From positions 1-60,590 of the forward strand of contig JAISLU010000100.1 of the NCBI GenBank assembly GCA_031277095.1: a DNA stretch of 60,590 nt, read 5' to 3'. Made by a program: the position numbers and the translations under genes. The DNA comes from Synergistaceae bacterium (lineage in GTDB: Bacteria; Synergistota; Synergistia; Synergistales; Aminobacteriaceae). Shown in pieces: positions 31,339 to 40,357 of this stretch. The number at the start of each line of letters is the position of its first letter. The first letter of the stretch is position 1. The notes under the pieces are model-generated. The model was not told the origin of the DNA, ran no database searches, and saw only the letters and a program-made list of their open reading frames with translations.

Positions 31339-32552
31339 TACGACCACCTCAATCCAATGTACTGATGCTCTTGTTCTTCCTGCCCAAATTCTTTCTGCCC
31401 AGATTCTTGCCCCGAAGCGATACCGCCGAGCTTCTCGAACATAAGTTCGAGGTCTGCCTTGGAGATGTCCGCCCCGCCCAAACCCGCGATAAAGTTCAGA
31501 GTTCGGATGGAAGCGCCGGGCTTCAGCATTGCCGCCCGCACTTCTGTGTAAAGCGCTCCTTCGTACCCGAAGGAGATGTTTCTGTCCAACACGCCCAGAG
31601 CTTTGCAGGAGCCGCCCAAACCGGCGAAGAACTTCTTGGGGAAGGGGCGAAGGCAGCGAACCTTTATCATCCCTACTTTTTTCCCCGCAGCCCTCAGTTT
31701 GTCCACCACGATCCTCGTGGTCCCTGCCGTACTGCCCATGACCGTCAAGATGTGTTCGGCGTCGTCGCAGCGGTACTGCTCCACCATCCCGTGATATTTT
31801 CTGCCGAAAATACCGGCAAATTCGTCGTCCACGCGAGCTATGACGTCCTCGGCCGCGTGAAAAGCCTTTTGCTGTTGATACCGGCTCTCCAGGTGAAAGT
31901 CAGGCCCGATGGTGAAACTCAAAGATTTGGGCGCCTCCAGACTGAACTTGTTCGTCGTTTTCAGCGGCGGGAGAAATTTCTCCACTTCTTCCTGGCTCGG
32001 GATGTTGACCAGGTCGTAGGTGTGGGTCAGGGTAAAACCGTCTATGTTGACCATGACAGGCGTCGATACCTCGGGATGTTCCGCCACCTTGTACGCTTGT
32101 ATGATGGTGTCCAGCGATTCCTGGCCGCTTTCGGTGTAAAACTGTATCCAACCACTATCCCGCATGGCCACCGAATCACGCTGATCCCCGAATATGTTCC
32201 AGGGCGTCGCGGTGGAACGGTTGGCATTGGCCAAAACAACGGGGTAACGGCTGCCGCTGACATAGCTCAACATCTCGCACATGTACAGCAAACCTTGGGA
32301 GGATGTGGCGGTAAACACTCTGCATCCTATCATGGCCGCTCCCATCGTGGCGGCCATGGCGCTGTGTTCGCTCTCTACCAGAAGATATTTACACGGGAAC
32401 TCTCTATTCGCGACAAACTCGGACAGTTTTTCCACAAGGGTGGTCTGTGGGGTGATGGGATAGGCCGCGATTACCTGCGGCCGACAAAGGCGAACTCCTT
32501 CTGCAGCGGCTTCGTTCCCTGAGAGAAATAGATTTTTGCCTTGATGAAACAC
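31338..32552 (-). CDS. porA: 2-oxoacid:ferredoxin oxidoreductase, alpha subunit
   Basis: The 404-residue alpha subunit supplies the pyrimidine-binding and CoA-facing domains. Family landmarks: SGNEAAAEGVRLCRPQVIAAYPITPQT near the start, ESEHSAMAATMGA, the TATSSQGL loop and a transketolase-C-like domain (HILTVMGSTAGTTR; IKVRCLRPFP). It starts with GTG at 32552 after GAGGAG. The ending carries a Gln/Glu-rich repeat (SGQESGQKEFGQEEQEHQ), an odd low-complexity tail. It stands in the order porC-porD-porA-porB. Confidence 0.92.
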   Translation of the reverse strand: MFHQGKNLFLSGNEAAAEGVRLCRPQVIAAYPITPQTTLVEKLSEFVANREFPCKYLLVESEHSAMAATMGAAMIGCRVFTATSSQGLLYMCEMLSYVSGSRYPVVLANANRSTATPWNIFGDQRDSVAMRDSGWIQFYTESGQESLDTIIQAYKVAEHPEVSTPVMVNIDGFTLTHTYDLVNIPSQEEVEKFLPPLKTTNKFSLEAPKSLSFTIGPDFHLESRYQQQKAFHAAEDVIARVDDEFAGIFGRKYHGMVEQYRCDDAEHILTVMGSTAGTTRIVVDKLRAAGKKVGMIKVRCLRPFPKKFFAGLGGSCKALGVLDRNISFGYEGALYTEVRAAMLKPGASIRTLNFIAGLGGADISKADLELMFEKLGGIASGQESGQKEFGQEEQEHQYIGLRWS

Positions 32553-32553
32553 G

Positions 32554-32853
32554 TCATTTCTCCTCCTTAATCATGGAAATCGCCTGTTTGGGACATTCGT
32601 TGGCGCATATGCCGCAGCCCTTGCAATAGTCGTAATCGATAGTCAGTTCCGTATCTTCTTTGCCAATCACTCCATCGGGGCAGTAGGTCCAGCAAAAGAG
32701 GCAGCGGATACATTTTCCATGATCGATAACAGGTCTGAAGGTCCTCCAGCCCGAGTTGACGGCGGTCAGATTGCCGGTATCCCCGCCGGACCCGAAAAGC
32801 ATCTCTCTTTCGTTTGTCGGAAAGCGAAAATCTTTGTTCAGATGGGGTTTCAT
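32554..32853 (-). CDS. porD: 2-oxoacid:ferredoxin oxidoreductase, delta subunit (2[4Fe-4S] ferredoxin)
   Basis: The 99-residue protein has two CxxCxxCxxxC-type clusters: CIRCLFCWTYCP and CKGCGICANECP. It passes electrons from the TPP/Fe-S core to external ferredoxin. Its start overlaps the porC stop (ATGA). A WRTFRPVIDHGKC segment before the first cluster is typical of PorD. The length is typical of four-subunit enzymes from anaerobic bacteria and archaea. Confidence 0.93.
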   Translation of the reverse strand: MKPHLNKDFRFPTNEREMLFGSGGDTGNLTAVNSGWRTFRPVIDHGKCIRCLFCWTYCPDGVIGKEDTELTIDYDYCKGCGICANECPKQAISMIKEEK

Positions 32854-33455
32854 CTCTGCTCCCCCTTCACTTTTTCATATTTAACTTTTTCATATTCTTT
32901 TCCATATTTCACTCTCTCATACGCCATTCTGGCAACCTGTTTGTTTTTCTCTGCAAGGTGCTTCGGCATCAATTCCTCGATAGCGTTTTCCGCGTCCGAA
33001 AGGCCGACTATGTCCGTGGCTGCGATGGTTGCGCCCAGCATGATGGTGTTGACTATGGGAGACTGCAGAATATCGAGAGCGAGAGCGGTTCCGTCGAAAA
33101 CGATAAGTTTTTTTATGTCGGCAAAGCCTGGTAGTTTCCTGAATTCCCCTTCGCCCTTGCCGCTGTTGACCAGTAGTACGCCGTCGGATTTAAGTCCTTT
33201 CAGCACGTCTACGACGTCGATCAGTGTCTCGTCAAGAACAATCACACAGTCGCAGTCGGCGACCTGGCTGTGATCGACAATGATCGAATCGTCTATTCGG
33301 GTGAATCCCAAGACCGGAGCCCCGCGGCGTTCCGGGCCAAAAGAGGGAAAAGCCTGCGCGTAACGACCGCCGTAAACGGAAGCGGCCAGTCCCAACAGCC
33401 TGGCAGCCATAAATGCTCCGTTGCCACCTCTGCCGTGCCATCTGATCTCTTTCAA
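32850..33455 (-). CDS. porC: 2-oxoacid:ferredoxin oxidoreductase, gamma subunit
   Basis: The 201-residue gamma subunit opens with the family motif EIRWHGRGGNGAFMAARLLG and has FPSFGPERRGAPV and VNTIMLGATI. The TTG start at 33455 overlaps the nhaC stop and has AGGAGG ten bases upstream. The C-terminus ends in a repeat of EYEKVKYEKVKGE, probably a small expansion. Overlap with nhaC shows that the antiporter and the oxidoreductase are on one transcript. Confidence 0.9.
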   Translation of the reverse strand: MKEIRWHGRGGNGAFMAARLLGLAASVYGGRYAQAFPSFGPERRGAPVLGFTRIDDSIIVDHSQVADCDCVIVLDETLIDVVDVLKGLKSDGVLLVNSGKGEGEFRKLPGFADIKKLIVFDGTALALDILQSPIVNTIMLGATIAATDIVGLSDAENAIEELMPKHLAEKNKQVARMAYERVKYGKEYEKVKYEKVKGEQR

Positions 33456-34855
33456 CTTCCCCCTACCTCCTTAAAATACATCTTGTCCGCTTTTCCCGTG
33501 TCCCAGTTCCATGGGTTTTTCTTGATGTAACCATCGGCGAAGGGAACGAAAATGGAAATAAGCGCAAAAATACCCAACAAATAGGGATACCACAAAGTGG
33601 TCAGCAACTGGAACGGACTGACTGCACCGGCGGCTAAGCCGCAAATGATCAAGGTTTGGGCTCCATAAGGAATGACACCCTGGACTACGCAGGACCACGT
33701 GTCCAATAAAGAAGCGCTGCGGCGGGGATCCACGTGATATTCCTCCGCGATGTTCTTCGCGATGGAACCGGTAACCACAATAGAAACCGTGTTGTTGGCC
33801 GTGGCCAGGTCCGCGATGGCCACAAGCCCGGAGATACCTATTTCCGCCGATCGTTTGTTGGTCACTTTGGACTGAATTTTCTGCAGCATCCACAGCAAGC
33901 CCCCATTTTGGCGCACCATTTCCGAAAGGCCGCCGATGAACATGGACAAGAGAAACACCTCGAACATCCCCGTAAATCCCTCGTAAACACTCCGGGCGCT
34001 GCCCAGCAAGGTGAGATCCCCGCTGAAAAGCCCGATCACCAAAGCGACCAAAATGCCGGAGGCCAACGCTACGAACACGTTCATCCCCAATAGAGAAAAG
34101 ATCAGAATCCAGATATACGGGATGACTTTGACGATATCGAACGGCAACTCTTTGATCGGGACTACGGTTTCCGGCCGTCCAATGAGCAAAAGGAGAACAA
34201 AAGTAGCCAGCGCGGCGGGCAGGGCGATCATGAAATTCACCCTGAACTTGTCCCGCATTTCCACCCCCTGAGTTCGGGTGGCGGCGATGGTGGTGTCGGA
34301 AATCATGGAAAGATTGTCGCCGAACATTGCGCCGCCCACCACGCTGCCCAATACCAAAACCATGCTCAAACCTGCTTGTGAAGCGACTTCGATCGCAATA
34401 GGGCCGATGGCGGTGATGGTTCCTACGGACGTTCCCGTCGCCAGAGAAAGAAAAGAGGCGATGACAAAAAGACCCGCCGTTATAAATTCCGGCGGGACAA
34501 TGGAAAGACCTAAATTTGCAGTGGCTTGAACACCGCCCATCGCCTTGGCCAGCGAGGCGAACCCGCCGGCGAGCAGGTAAATACAGCACATGGTCATGAT
34601 ATTGTTGTGCCCGCAACCCGCCATGAATTGGTCGAACTTTTCGTCGATACTGCCTTTGAATAAGACAAACGCCACGGCAATTCCCACCAACGCCGCAATC
34701 GGCGCCGGCATCTGATAAAAGGCCATCTCTGCTCCGGAAAACTGCAGAACCATTCCCACCCCCATATAAAGCGCCACAAAGATCAAAAAAGGTATCAACG
34801 CTATTCCACGAGGCTGAATTTCTCTGAGGTTCTTCTCCGCAACCGGTGTACTCAT
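33452..34855 (-). CDS. nhaC: NhaC-family Na+/H+ antiporter
   Basis: The 467-residue membrane protein has about 11-12 helices and family motifs such as SLATGTSVGTITAIGPIAIE, GAMFGDNLSMISDTTIAA and LATANNTVSIVVTG. The start at 34855 is set by AAGGAGGG eight bases before; an ATG six bases earlier is too close. NhaC-type carriers exchange Na+ for H+ or a carboxylate pair. Co-transcription with por genes suggests it balances sodium or exports a product of the fermentation pathway (inference). Confidence 0.87.
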   Translation of the reverse strand: MSTPVAEKNLREIQPRGIALIPFLIFVALYMGVGMVLQFSGAEMAFYQMPAPIAALVGIAVAFVLFKGSIDEKFDQFMAGCGHNNIMTMCCIYLLAGGFASLAKAMGGVQATANLGLSIVPPEFITAGLFVIASFLSLATGTSVGTITAIGPIAIEVASQAGLSMVLVLGSVVGGAMFGDNLSMISDTTIAATRTQGVEMRDKFRVNFMIALPAALATFVLLLLIGRPETVVPIKELPFDIVKVIPYIWILIFSLLGMNVFVALASGILVALVIGLFSGDLTLLGSARSVYEGFTGMFEVFLLSMFIGGLSEMVRQNGGLLWMLQKIQSKVTNKRSAEIGISGLVAIADLATANNTVSIVVTGSIAKNIAEEYHVDPRRSASLLDTWSCVVQGVIPYGAQTLIICGLAAGAVSPFQLLTTLWYPYLLGIFALISIFVPFADGYIKKNPWNWDTGKADKMYFKEVGGS

Positions 34856-34861
34856 GATCAT

Positions 34862-35283
34862 TCCCTCCTTAATTTAACCGTTCCGATCTTGCGCTGGGCA
34901 GCAGAACGGTTTTTGTTTGTGAAAATACGTTCGTGGAAATATATTTGTGGAAATATTTGAGGAAAGCACACAATATGAAGTGAGAAAAGAATAACACTCG
35001 TTTCAAAAAAGTGGATAACGTGAATTTAGTGATCTGTTCATTAAAATCAGTATAACAAGACATTTAATCTGCAAACCCTTTCGATACTACAAAACCTTTC
35101 AATCTGAAAAAACTTTCAATCTGTAAAACCTTCTAATCGGCAAAGATTTTTGATCGGCAAAGAATACCAGCGGCAAAATAACACCGAGAACTGCGCCCCG
35201 AGCCGTTGGAAACGCCCCATACGGAGTAAAATGAATCGCATCGACCGGATAGCGGCCGGGTAACGGCCAGATTGGGGGAGAAC
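34862..35283. promoter_or_regulatory. Divergent region nhaC/yicC with hairpin in the nhaC leader
   Basis: This AT-rich 422-base region holds a hairpin with arms AACCGTTC (34876-34883) and GAACGGTT (34904-34911). On the plus strand it is followed by TTTTTGTTT; on the minus strand it sits within ~20 bases of the nhaC start, in its mRNA leader. From ~35060 to 35165 there are degenerate repeats of the kind AATCTG(A/T)AAAA and ATCGGCAAAGA. No clear riboswitch was recognised. Promoters for both the nhaC-por operon and the yicC-codY run are expected here. Confidence 0.45.
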
Positions 35284-36168
35284 ATGTTTTTGAGTATGAC
35301 CGGCTTCGGACGCGCTTCTCACGCGTTTGCGTGGGGTACGGTGACCTTCGAGATAGCCTCGGTGAATCACCGTTATCAGGAGATCAGCGTCCGGCTGCCT
35401 AAAGAAATAGCTTCGTTCGAAAGTGCGATCGTCGTGTCGCTGCGTTCGGCCTTGAAAAGGGGGAAAATTCGACTGAGCGCGGAGATCGGCTGGGCGGGCG
35501 AGTGTAAGATGGCCAAGCTGGATACGGACGCGCTGTGCGCCTATTATAACCAACTGCAGAGAGTGGCCGGGCAACTGAAGGCCCCGCCCGTTTCCGACCT
35601 GACGAACCTTTTGGCTCTGCCCGGAGTCTGCGACGCGCCATGTTTTCATGGAGAAGACGAGGAAGAGCGGGGGAAATTTTTGGAGGCGCTGACCGAAGCG
35701 GCGGCCGAGGCTTTGATGGAGATGAAGAGATCCGAGGGCGCGAAGCTGCAGAAGATCGTCGAATGGGATCTGGAGGAGTTCGAAGGACTGGTTCGCAGGC
35801 TTTCGGCCCGGTGGGACGAGGCTTCATCGGAGTCTTTGGAGTCTTTGAAAACCCGCATAGAAAAGGTCATGGAGCGTTTCGACTTGGAAATCGACCCGCA
35901 TCGTATCGCCCAGGAGGTCTCCCTCATGGCGGATAAATGGGATGTTTCCGAGGAGTTGAAACGCCTTGCCAGCCATATCTCGAAATTCAGGGAAATAACG
36001 TCGGGCAAGGACTCCGAAGGACGTAAGCTGGACTTTTTGATTCAGGAGATGAATCGAGAGGTGAACACTATGGGTTCCAAGGTAGGCGACGCGGAATTTC
36101 GCTGGATGGTCGTCGACGCCAAATCCTGCCTCGAGCGGATACGCGAGCAGATACAGAACGTGGAATAG
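35284..36168 (+). CDS. yicC: YicC-family endoribonuclease
   Basis: The 294-residue protein opens with MFLSMTGFGRA, the hallmark of the YicC/YloC family, and has the conserved ending region (GRKLDFLIQEMNREVNTMGSKVGDAEFRWMVVDAKSCLERIREQIQNVE). Family members act as endoribonucleases on small RNAs and mRNA. A GGGGGAG ribosome site precedes the ATG at 35284. Immediately after the stop an 11-base unit (GAAATAGAAGC) is repeated three times (36162-36193). In many genomes yicC precedes gmk; here it precedes xerC instead. Confidence 0.9.
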   Translation: MFLSMTGFGRASHAFAWGTVTFEIASVNHRYQEISVRLPKEIASFESAIVVSLRSALKRGKIRLSAEIGWAGECKMAKLDTDALCAYYNQLQRVAGQLKAPPVSDLTNLLALPGVCDAPCFHGEDEEERGKFLEALTEAAAEALMEMKRSEGAKLQKIVEWDLEEFEGLVRRLSARWDEASSESLESLKTRIEKVMERFDLEIDPHRIAQEVSLMADKWDVSEELKRLASHISKFREITSGKDSEGRKLDFLIQEMNREVNTMGSKVGDAEFRWMVVDAKSCLERIREQIQNVE

Positions 36169-36258
36169 AAGCGAAATAGAAGCGAAATAGAAAGGGGAAT
36201 AGAGCAGGGTATGACGGGGATATATTGTGCTTGATGACAATTCTGTTAAGATTAGCCT

Positions 36259-37179
36259 ATGAGCGAAGAAAAAATGAGTAAAGAGAAAATTGTCGATGCC
36301 GTCGCTTCTTTTCTCGAATATATTAAGAACAAGTCTGCGTCCAGCCATACTTTTATCAATTATGCGGTGGACTTGAAGCAGTTTTCGGATTATCTCGAAG
36401 AGCAAAAACTGGAATGCCTCGGGGACGTGGATACGCCGCGGCTGCGGGCATACCTGAGAGGATTGTTCGGCTGGGGGTATTCCAAGGCGTCCATCGCGAG
36501 AAAATTGTCTGCGCTCCGAAGTTTTTTTTCCTATCTCAAAGAGACGGGGGTTTTGGAGCGCGACGTTACCCGCACTTTGCAGGGCCCCTCGATCCCGAGG
36601 AGCATTCCCAGAGCGCTCTCGACGGAGGCGGTAAACGTTTTGTTCGAGATGGCTTCCCACAGCGAAGACCCGGTGCGGGACACCGCTATTTTGGAAATAC
36701 TTTACGGATGCGGTTTGCGTATTTCGGAGCTCGCCGGGTTGAAATGGGACGATGTGGACATGGAGGAGCGGTGGCTCATTATTTTGGGCAAGGGCTCCAA
36801 GGAGCGCCGGGTGCCCTTCGGGTCTTACGCACAAAAAGCCCTGGAGCAGCTGCGGATAAAGAGGACCTGGGACAACGGCTTCGTTTTTGCCGGGCGAAAG
36901 GGAAAACCGCTGACGGTGCGCACGGTGCATCGCATCGTGACCACCTTGGCGTCCAGGGGAGGGCTGGACGGGGTGACTCCTCACGTGCTGCGCCACAGTT
37001 GCGCGACGCATCTTTTGGAAAGAGGGGCCTCTTTGAAATTTGTGCAAGAACTGCTGGGACACGAAAACATGGCGACGACTCAGATATATCTGACGATCAG
37101 CGCCTCTTGGATGAAAGAAAGCTATATGGCCAACCACCCGCGGGCCAATCTTGAGATGGGGGATGACGGTTCTGTTTGA
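36259..37179 (+). CDS. xerC: Tyrosine recombinase XerC/XerD
   Basis: Site-specific recombinase that resolves chromosome dimers. All catalytic residues are visible in 306 residues: Arg154 (GLRISEL), Lys178 (GKGSKERRVP), His242-Arg245 (HVLRHSCATH), His268 (LLGHENM) and nucleophile Tyr277 (TTQIYLTI). The N-terminal SAM-like core-binding domain spans ~10-100. Housekeeping use rather than a phage integrase is favoured by position upstream of hslV-hslU-codY, the order known from Bacillus and relatives. The 3' end overlaps hslV by 17 bases. Confidence 0.9.
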   Translation: MSEEKMSKEKIVDAVASFLEYIKNKSASSHTFINYAVDLKQFSDYLEEQKLECLGDVDTPRLRAYLRGLFGWGYSKASIARKLSALRSFFSYLKETGVLERDVTRTLQGPSIPRSIPRALSTEAVNVLFEMASHSEDPVRDTAILEILYGCGLRISELAGLKWDDVDMEERWLIILGKGSKERRVPFGSYAQKALEQLRIKRTWDNGFVFAGRKGKPLTVRTVHRIVTTLASRGGLDGVTPHVLRHSCATHLLERGASLKFVQELLGHENMATTQIYLTISASWMKESYMANHPRANLEMGDDGSV

Positions 37180-37705
37180 AGGAACGACGATAGTGTGTGT
37201 GAGATGTGAAAAAATTGTTGCTATGGCAGGTGATGGCCAAGTCACTTTGGGCAGCCAGATCATCAAATCCAACGCCAGAAAGGTGCGTAAACTCCGCAAC
37301 GGCTCGGTGCTGGTCGGGTTTGCCGGCGCCACCGCCGATGCGATGACGCTTTTGGAGCGTTTCGAGAATTGTTTGGAGCAGTGCAAGGGCGACTTGATGA
37401 AGAGCGCCGTCGTCTTGGTGAAAGAATGGCGTTTGGACAAGGCCTTGCGTCGTTTGGAGGCCATGATGCTGGCGGCGAACCCGGATATCACTCTGCTTTT
37501 GAGCGGATCGGGGGATATCATAGAGCCCGAGGGCCGGGTCGCCGCGATAGGTTCGGGGTCGGGCTACGCTTTGGCTGCGGCCCGGGCGTTCTGCGAGGGG
37601 ACGGACTGGACGCCTCCGCAGGTGGCCAAACGGGCCATCGAGATCGCCTCCGAGATATGTATTTACACCGACAATATCGTGACGCTGGAGGTATTGGGAG
37701 AATGA
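37163..37705 (+). CDS. hslV: HslV (ClpQ) protease subunit
   Basis: The 180-residue proteasome-like peptidase works with HslU. After a short seven-residue propeptide (MTVLFEG) the N-terminal nucleophile is Thr8, followed by a second Thr. Asp24 and Lys40 match Asp17 and Lys33 of mature HslV, so the active site is complete. The ATG at 37163 overlaps the end of xerC. The stop overlaps the hslU start (ATGA), so the two subunits are translated in step. Confidence 0.93.
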   Translation: MTVLFEGTTIVCVRCEKIVAMAGDGQVTLGSQIIKSNARKVRKLRNGSVLVGFAGATADAMTLLERFENCLEQCKGDLMKSAVVLVKEWRLDKALRRLEAMMLAANPDITLLLSGSGDIIEPEGRVAAIGSGSGYALAAARAFCEGTDWTPPQVAKRAIEIASEICIYTDNIVTLEVLGE

Positions 37706-39141
37706 ACGACAAGGCACAGACTCCGGCTGTTTCTCAGATTTTGGATACGGAATTGACCCCGTCCCGAGTGGTGGAATACCTGGACCGCTACATCGTTGGC
37801 CAGGAGAAAGCCAAGCGCGCCGTGGCCATCGCCCTGCGCAACCGATTGAGGCGCAAGAAACTCCCCGCCGAAATGGCCAGGGAGATCAATCCCAAAAATA
37901 TTCTGATGGTTGGCCCGACAGGCGTCGGCAAGACGGAGATTGCCCGCAGACTCGCCTCCTTGGTTCAAGCGCCCTTCATCAAGGTGGAGGCGACGAAGTT
38001 TACGGAGGTCGGTTACGTAGGCCGGGACGTGGAGTCCATGGTTCGAGACCTGGTGGAGTCGTCCGTGGCTATGGTGAGAAAACGTATGCTGGCGGGGGTA
38101 CAGGAGGCCGCCCGCGGGCGGGCCGAGCAAAGGCTGGCCGACGCGATGCTGCCGCGAAACGGAAGAAAGTTGTCCGTTCCCGATCTCATGAAGGTCTTCG
38201 AGACCACGGCGGACGCGGGCGGCGGCGACGAAAAACGCCGCGACGAAGAAGCGCAGAAAACCGACAACACCCGCGCCAAGCTCTTGACGATGCTGAAAGA
38301 AGGGCGTTTGGAAGACCGGGAGATCGACATCGAAATTTCGGAAAGCTCCGTCGTGGGGATTCCCATTTTAGGCGCTTCGGGAATGGACTCCATGGGGATA
38401 AATCTAAGCGAAATCCTGGGGGGTATGCTGCCCAAAAAATCAAAAAAACGCAGAATGAAGGTCTCCGAGGCGCGGCGCATACTTTTAAATGAAGAGGCCG
38501 AAAAATTGATCGATACCGAGGCCCTGTCTCAAGAAGCCCTCGAAAAGGCTCAAGAAGACGGCATTATTTTTTTGGACGAGATCGACAAGATTGTGGCGAA
38601 AAGCAGCGGTTCCAGCCCCGACATCAGCCGTGAGGGCGTGCAGAGAGATTTGCTGCCCATTGTGGAAGGGTCGGTTGTACAAACTCGTTACGGTCCGGTC
38701 AAGACGGACCACATTCTTTTTATCGCCGCTGGCGCCTTCACCGGCGTCAAGCCCTCAGATCTGATCCCGGAGCTGCAAGGCCGCTTCCCGATCCGGGTGG
38801 AACTGCAGCCCCTGAGCTGGGAAAACCTGCAGCAAATTCTGACCGAACCTGAAAACAGTATTTTAAAGCAGTATACCGCGCTGATCGGCACCGAAGGTAC
38901 GGTCCTGAATTTTTCCGATGAAGCCACACGAGAGATCGCCGTACTGGCCAACACCATGAATACCGAAATGGAGGATATCGGCGCGAGGCGCTTGCACACC
39001 ATGCTGGAACAGCTTTTGGAGGAAATCAGCTTTTCGGTTTGCGACGAACCCCGCTCTTTGATCGAGATCGATGGAGAATTTGTACACAATAAGTTAAATT
39101 CTTTAGTCGAAAACCGGGACATTCGCCGGTATCTTTTATAA
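37702..39141 (+). CDS. hslU: HslU (ClpY) AAA+ unfoldase
   Basis: The 479-residue ATPase unfolds substrates for HslV. Walker A GPTGVGKT at 71-78; pore motif GYVGRD; an inserted I-domain (~110-235) with charged residues; Walker B IIFLDEIDKIV; sensor region FIAAGAFTGVKPSDLIPELQGRFP. The C-terminus ends in IRRYLL, the conserved tail that docks into HslV. The ATG at 37702 overlaps the hslV stop; longer upstream frames are not coding. Confidence 0.95.
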   Translation: MNDKAQTPAVSQILDTELTPSRVVEYLDRYIVGQEKAKRAVAIALRNRLRRKKLPAEMAREINPKNILMVGPTGVGKTEIARRLASLVQAPFIKVEATKFTEVGYVGRDVESMVRDLVESSVAMVRKRMLAGVQEAARGRAEQRLADAMLPRNGRKLSVPDLMKVFETTADAGGGDEKRRDEEAQKTDNTRAKLLTMLKEGRLEDREIDIEISESSVVGIPILGASGMDSMGINLSEILGGMLPKKSKKRRMKVSEARRILLNEEAEKLIDTEALSQEALEKAQEDGIIFLDEIDKIVAKSSGSSPDISREGVQRDLLPIVEGSVVQTRYGPVKTDHILFIAAGAFTGVKPSDLIPELQGRFPIRVELQPLSWENLQQILTEPENSILKQYTALIGTEGTVLNFSDEATREIAVLANTMNTEMEDIGARRLHTMLEQLLEEISFSVCDEPRSLIEIDGEFVHNKLNSLVENRDIRRYLL

Positions 39142-39466
39142 AAGGGAGATTATGATTGACCTTAAAATTATGTATATTTTCAATAATACCGATAATGCCG
39201 ATAATACTGAGTACACAATTTATCGACGATCCAGTTTTTTAAGATTAGTCCTAAATTGTATATTTTGTGTTAATATATCGATTGAATCTTGAAAATGCGA
39301 ATCTTGAAAATGTAAATCTTTAATCTTTAATTTAATATGGAGATTTTCGGTTAAAAACTTGAACGTTTACAAGAGAAAGAGCGTAAGAGTATATATTGAG
39401 ATGTGAAGTATATGGGGCAAAAGATTTTCTGAAGTGAATTTTTTGCAGTGCCGAGGAGGAATGGGA
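39142..39466 (+). promoter_or_regulatory. codY leader with CodY-box-like sites and a 15-bp tandem repeat
   Basis: This AT-rich gap follows hslU. A site at 39423-39437 matches the CodY consensus AATTTTCWGAAAATT at 10 of 15 positions, with its core TTTTCTGAA intact, and lies 30 bases before the codY start. A weaker match (9 of 15) is at 39342-39356. A 15-base unit GAATCTTGAAAATG(C/T) is duplicated at 39284-39313. Autoregulation of codY is plausible. The position would allow CodY to block transcription from a promoter within the gap. Confidence 0.45.
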
Positions 39467-40357
39467 ATGAACAGGAAAACTAAGATTGAAGCGACTGACG
39501 ACGACGTGACCCAAGATTATGTGACGGTTGAAGACCGAGAGGGCGATATGATTCTGAAAGATCTGCTGAAAAAAACCCGCCAAGTAGGGCGCGCCCTCCA
39601 AAATCGCCGAGATGGAGATTCCCTGGATTACATCAAATTGGCCAAGTTGTTGTCCGATTTTTTGACGGCCAATGTCTATATCCTGGGCACGGAAGGCAAA
39701 ATTCTGGGATACGCCTGGGTGGCGGAGTACGATTCGCAGACGCTTTCCAAACTCATGCAGGGCGGGTATATGCCGGAGGAACTCGTCGAGAAGATGAACC
39801 GCTGCCGAGAATCAGAGGTCGACGACGAAGACGCCTACATGTTCGACGACAACAGCGGCAGTGGGCGAGGAAGGAAAAATCAGGAAAAGCACCTCATGTA
39901 CATTCCCATTTACGGAGCGGCGGCCGAACGGCTGGGTACGGTGGTGTTGGTGCGCTCTCCAAAGCCTTTCGTGACGAAGGACATTCTTTTGGCGGAGTAT
40001 TTGGGTACTCTCGTGGGCATCGAGATGCTCAATGACAGAAATAGAAGCATAGAAGAACGTTCGCGCGACCGGGTCTCCGTACAGATGGCGATGCGGGCGC
40101 TCTCTTACTCCGAAGTGGAGTCCATGAAGCATATCATGGCGGAGCTGAACGGACACGAAGGGGTCGCCGTCGCCAGCAAAGTGGCCGACCGTGTGGGGGT
40201 GACGCGAAGCGTTATCGTAAACGCTCTCCGCAAACTCGAAAGCGCGGGTTTGATCGAAAGCCGTAGTCTTGGCATGAAAGGAACCTACATCAAGGTTTTA
40301 AGCCCTCTGTTCATAGAGGAACTGGGAGAGGCTACGTCCCCCCGGGTGAACTACTAG
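39467..40357 (+). CDS. codY: CodY-like global nutrient regulator
   Basis: The 296-residue protein has an N-terminal GAF-like domain (~20-190) that in Firmicutes binds branched-chain amino acids. The C-terminal winged helix-turn-helix is very well conserved: VASKVADRVGVTRSVIVNALRK followed by SAGLIESRSLGMKGTYIKVL. The start at 39467 follows GAGGAGG by seven bases. It is longer than the ~260 aa of Bacillus CodY because of an Asp/Glu- and Gly/Arg-rich insert (~125-145). It is expected to repress amino-acid and organic-acid metabolism genes in rich conditions. Confidence 0.92.
   Translation: MNRKTKIEATDDDVTQDYVTVEDREGDMILKDLLKKTRQVGRALQNRRDGDSLDYIKLAKLLSDFLTANVYILGTEGKILGYAWVAEYDSQTLSKLMQGGYMPEELVEKMNRCRESEVDDEDAYMFDDNSGSGRGRKNQEKHLMYIPIYGAAAERLGTVVLVRSPKPFVTKDILLAEYLGTLVGIEMLNDRNRSIEERSRDRVSVQMAMRALSYSEVESMKHIMAELNGHEGVAVASKVADRVGVTRSVIVNALRKLESAGLIESRSLGMKGTYIKVLSPLFIEELGEATSPRVNY

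Noticed and set aside
36259-37179. A phage or integron integrase
   Set aside because: Although a tyrosine recombinase, it sits in a conserved housekeeping block with overlapping hslV and has no attachment site or phage genes around it.
37369-37701. Upstream extension of the hslU frame by 111 codons
   Set aside because: The extension lies inside hslV in another frame. The ATG at 37702 overlaps the hslV stop and begins the standard HslU sequence.
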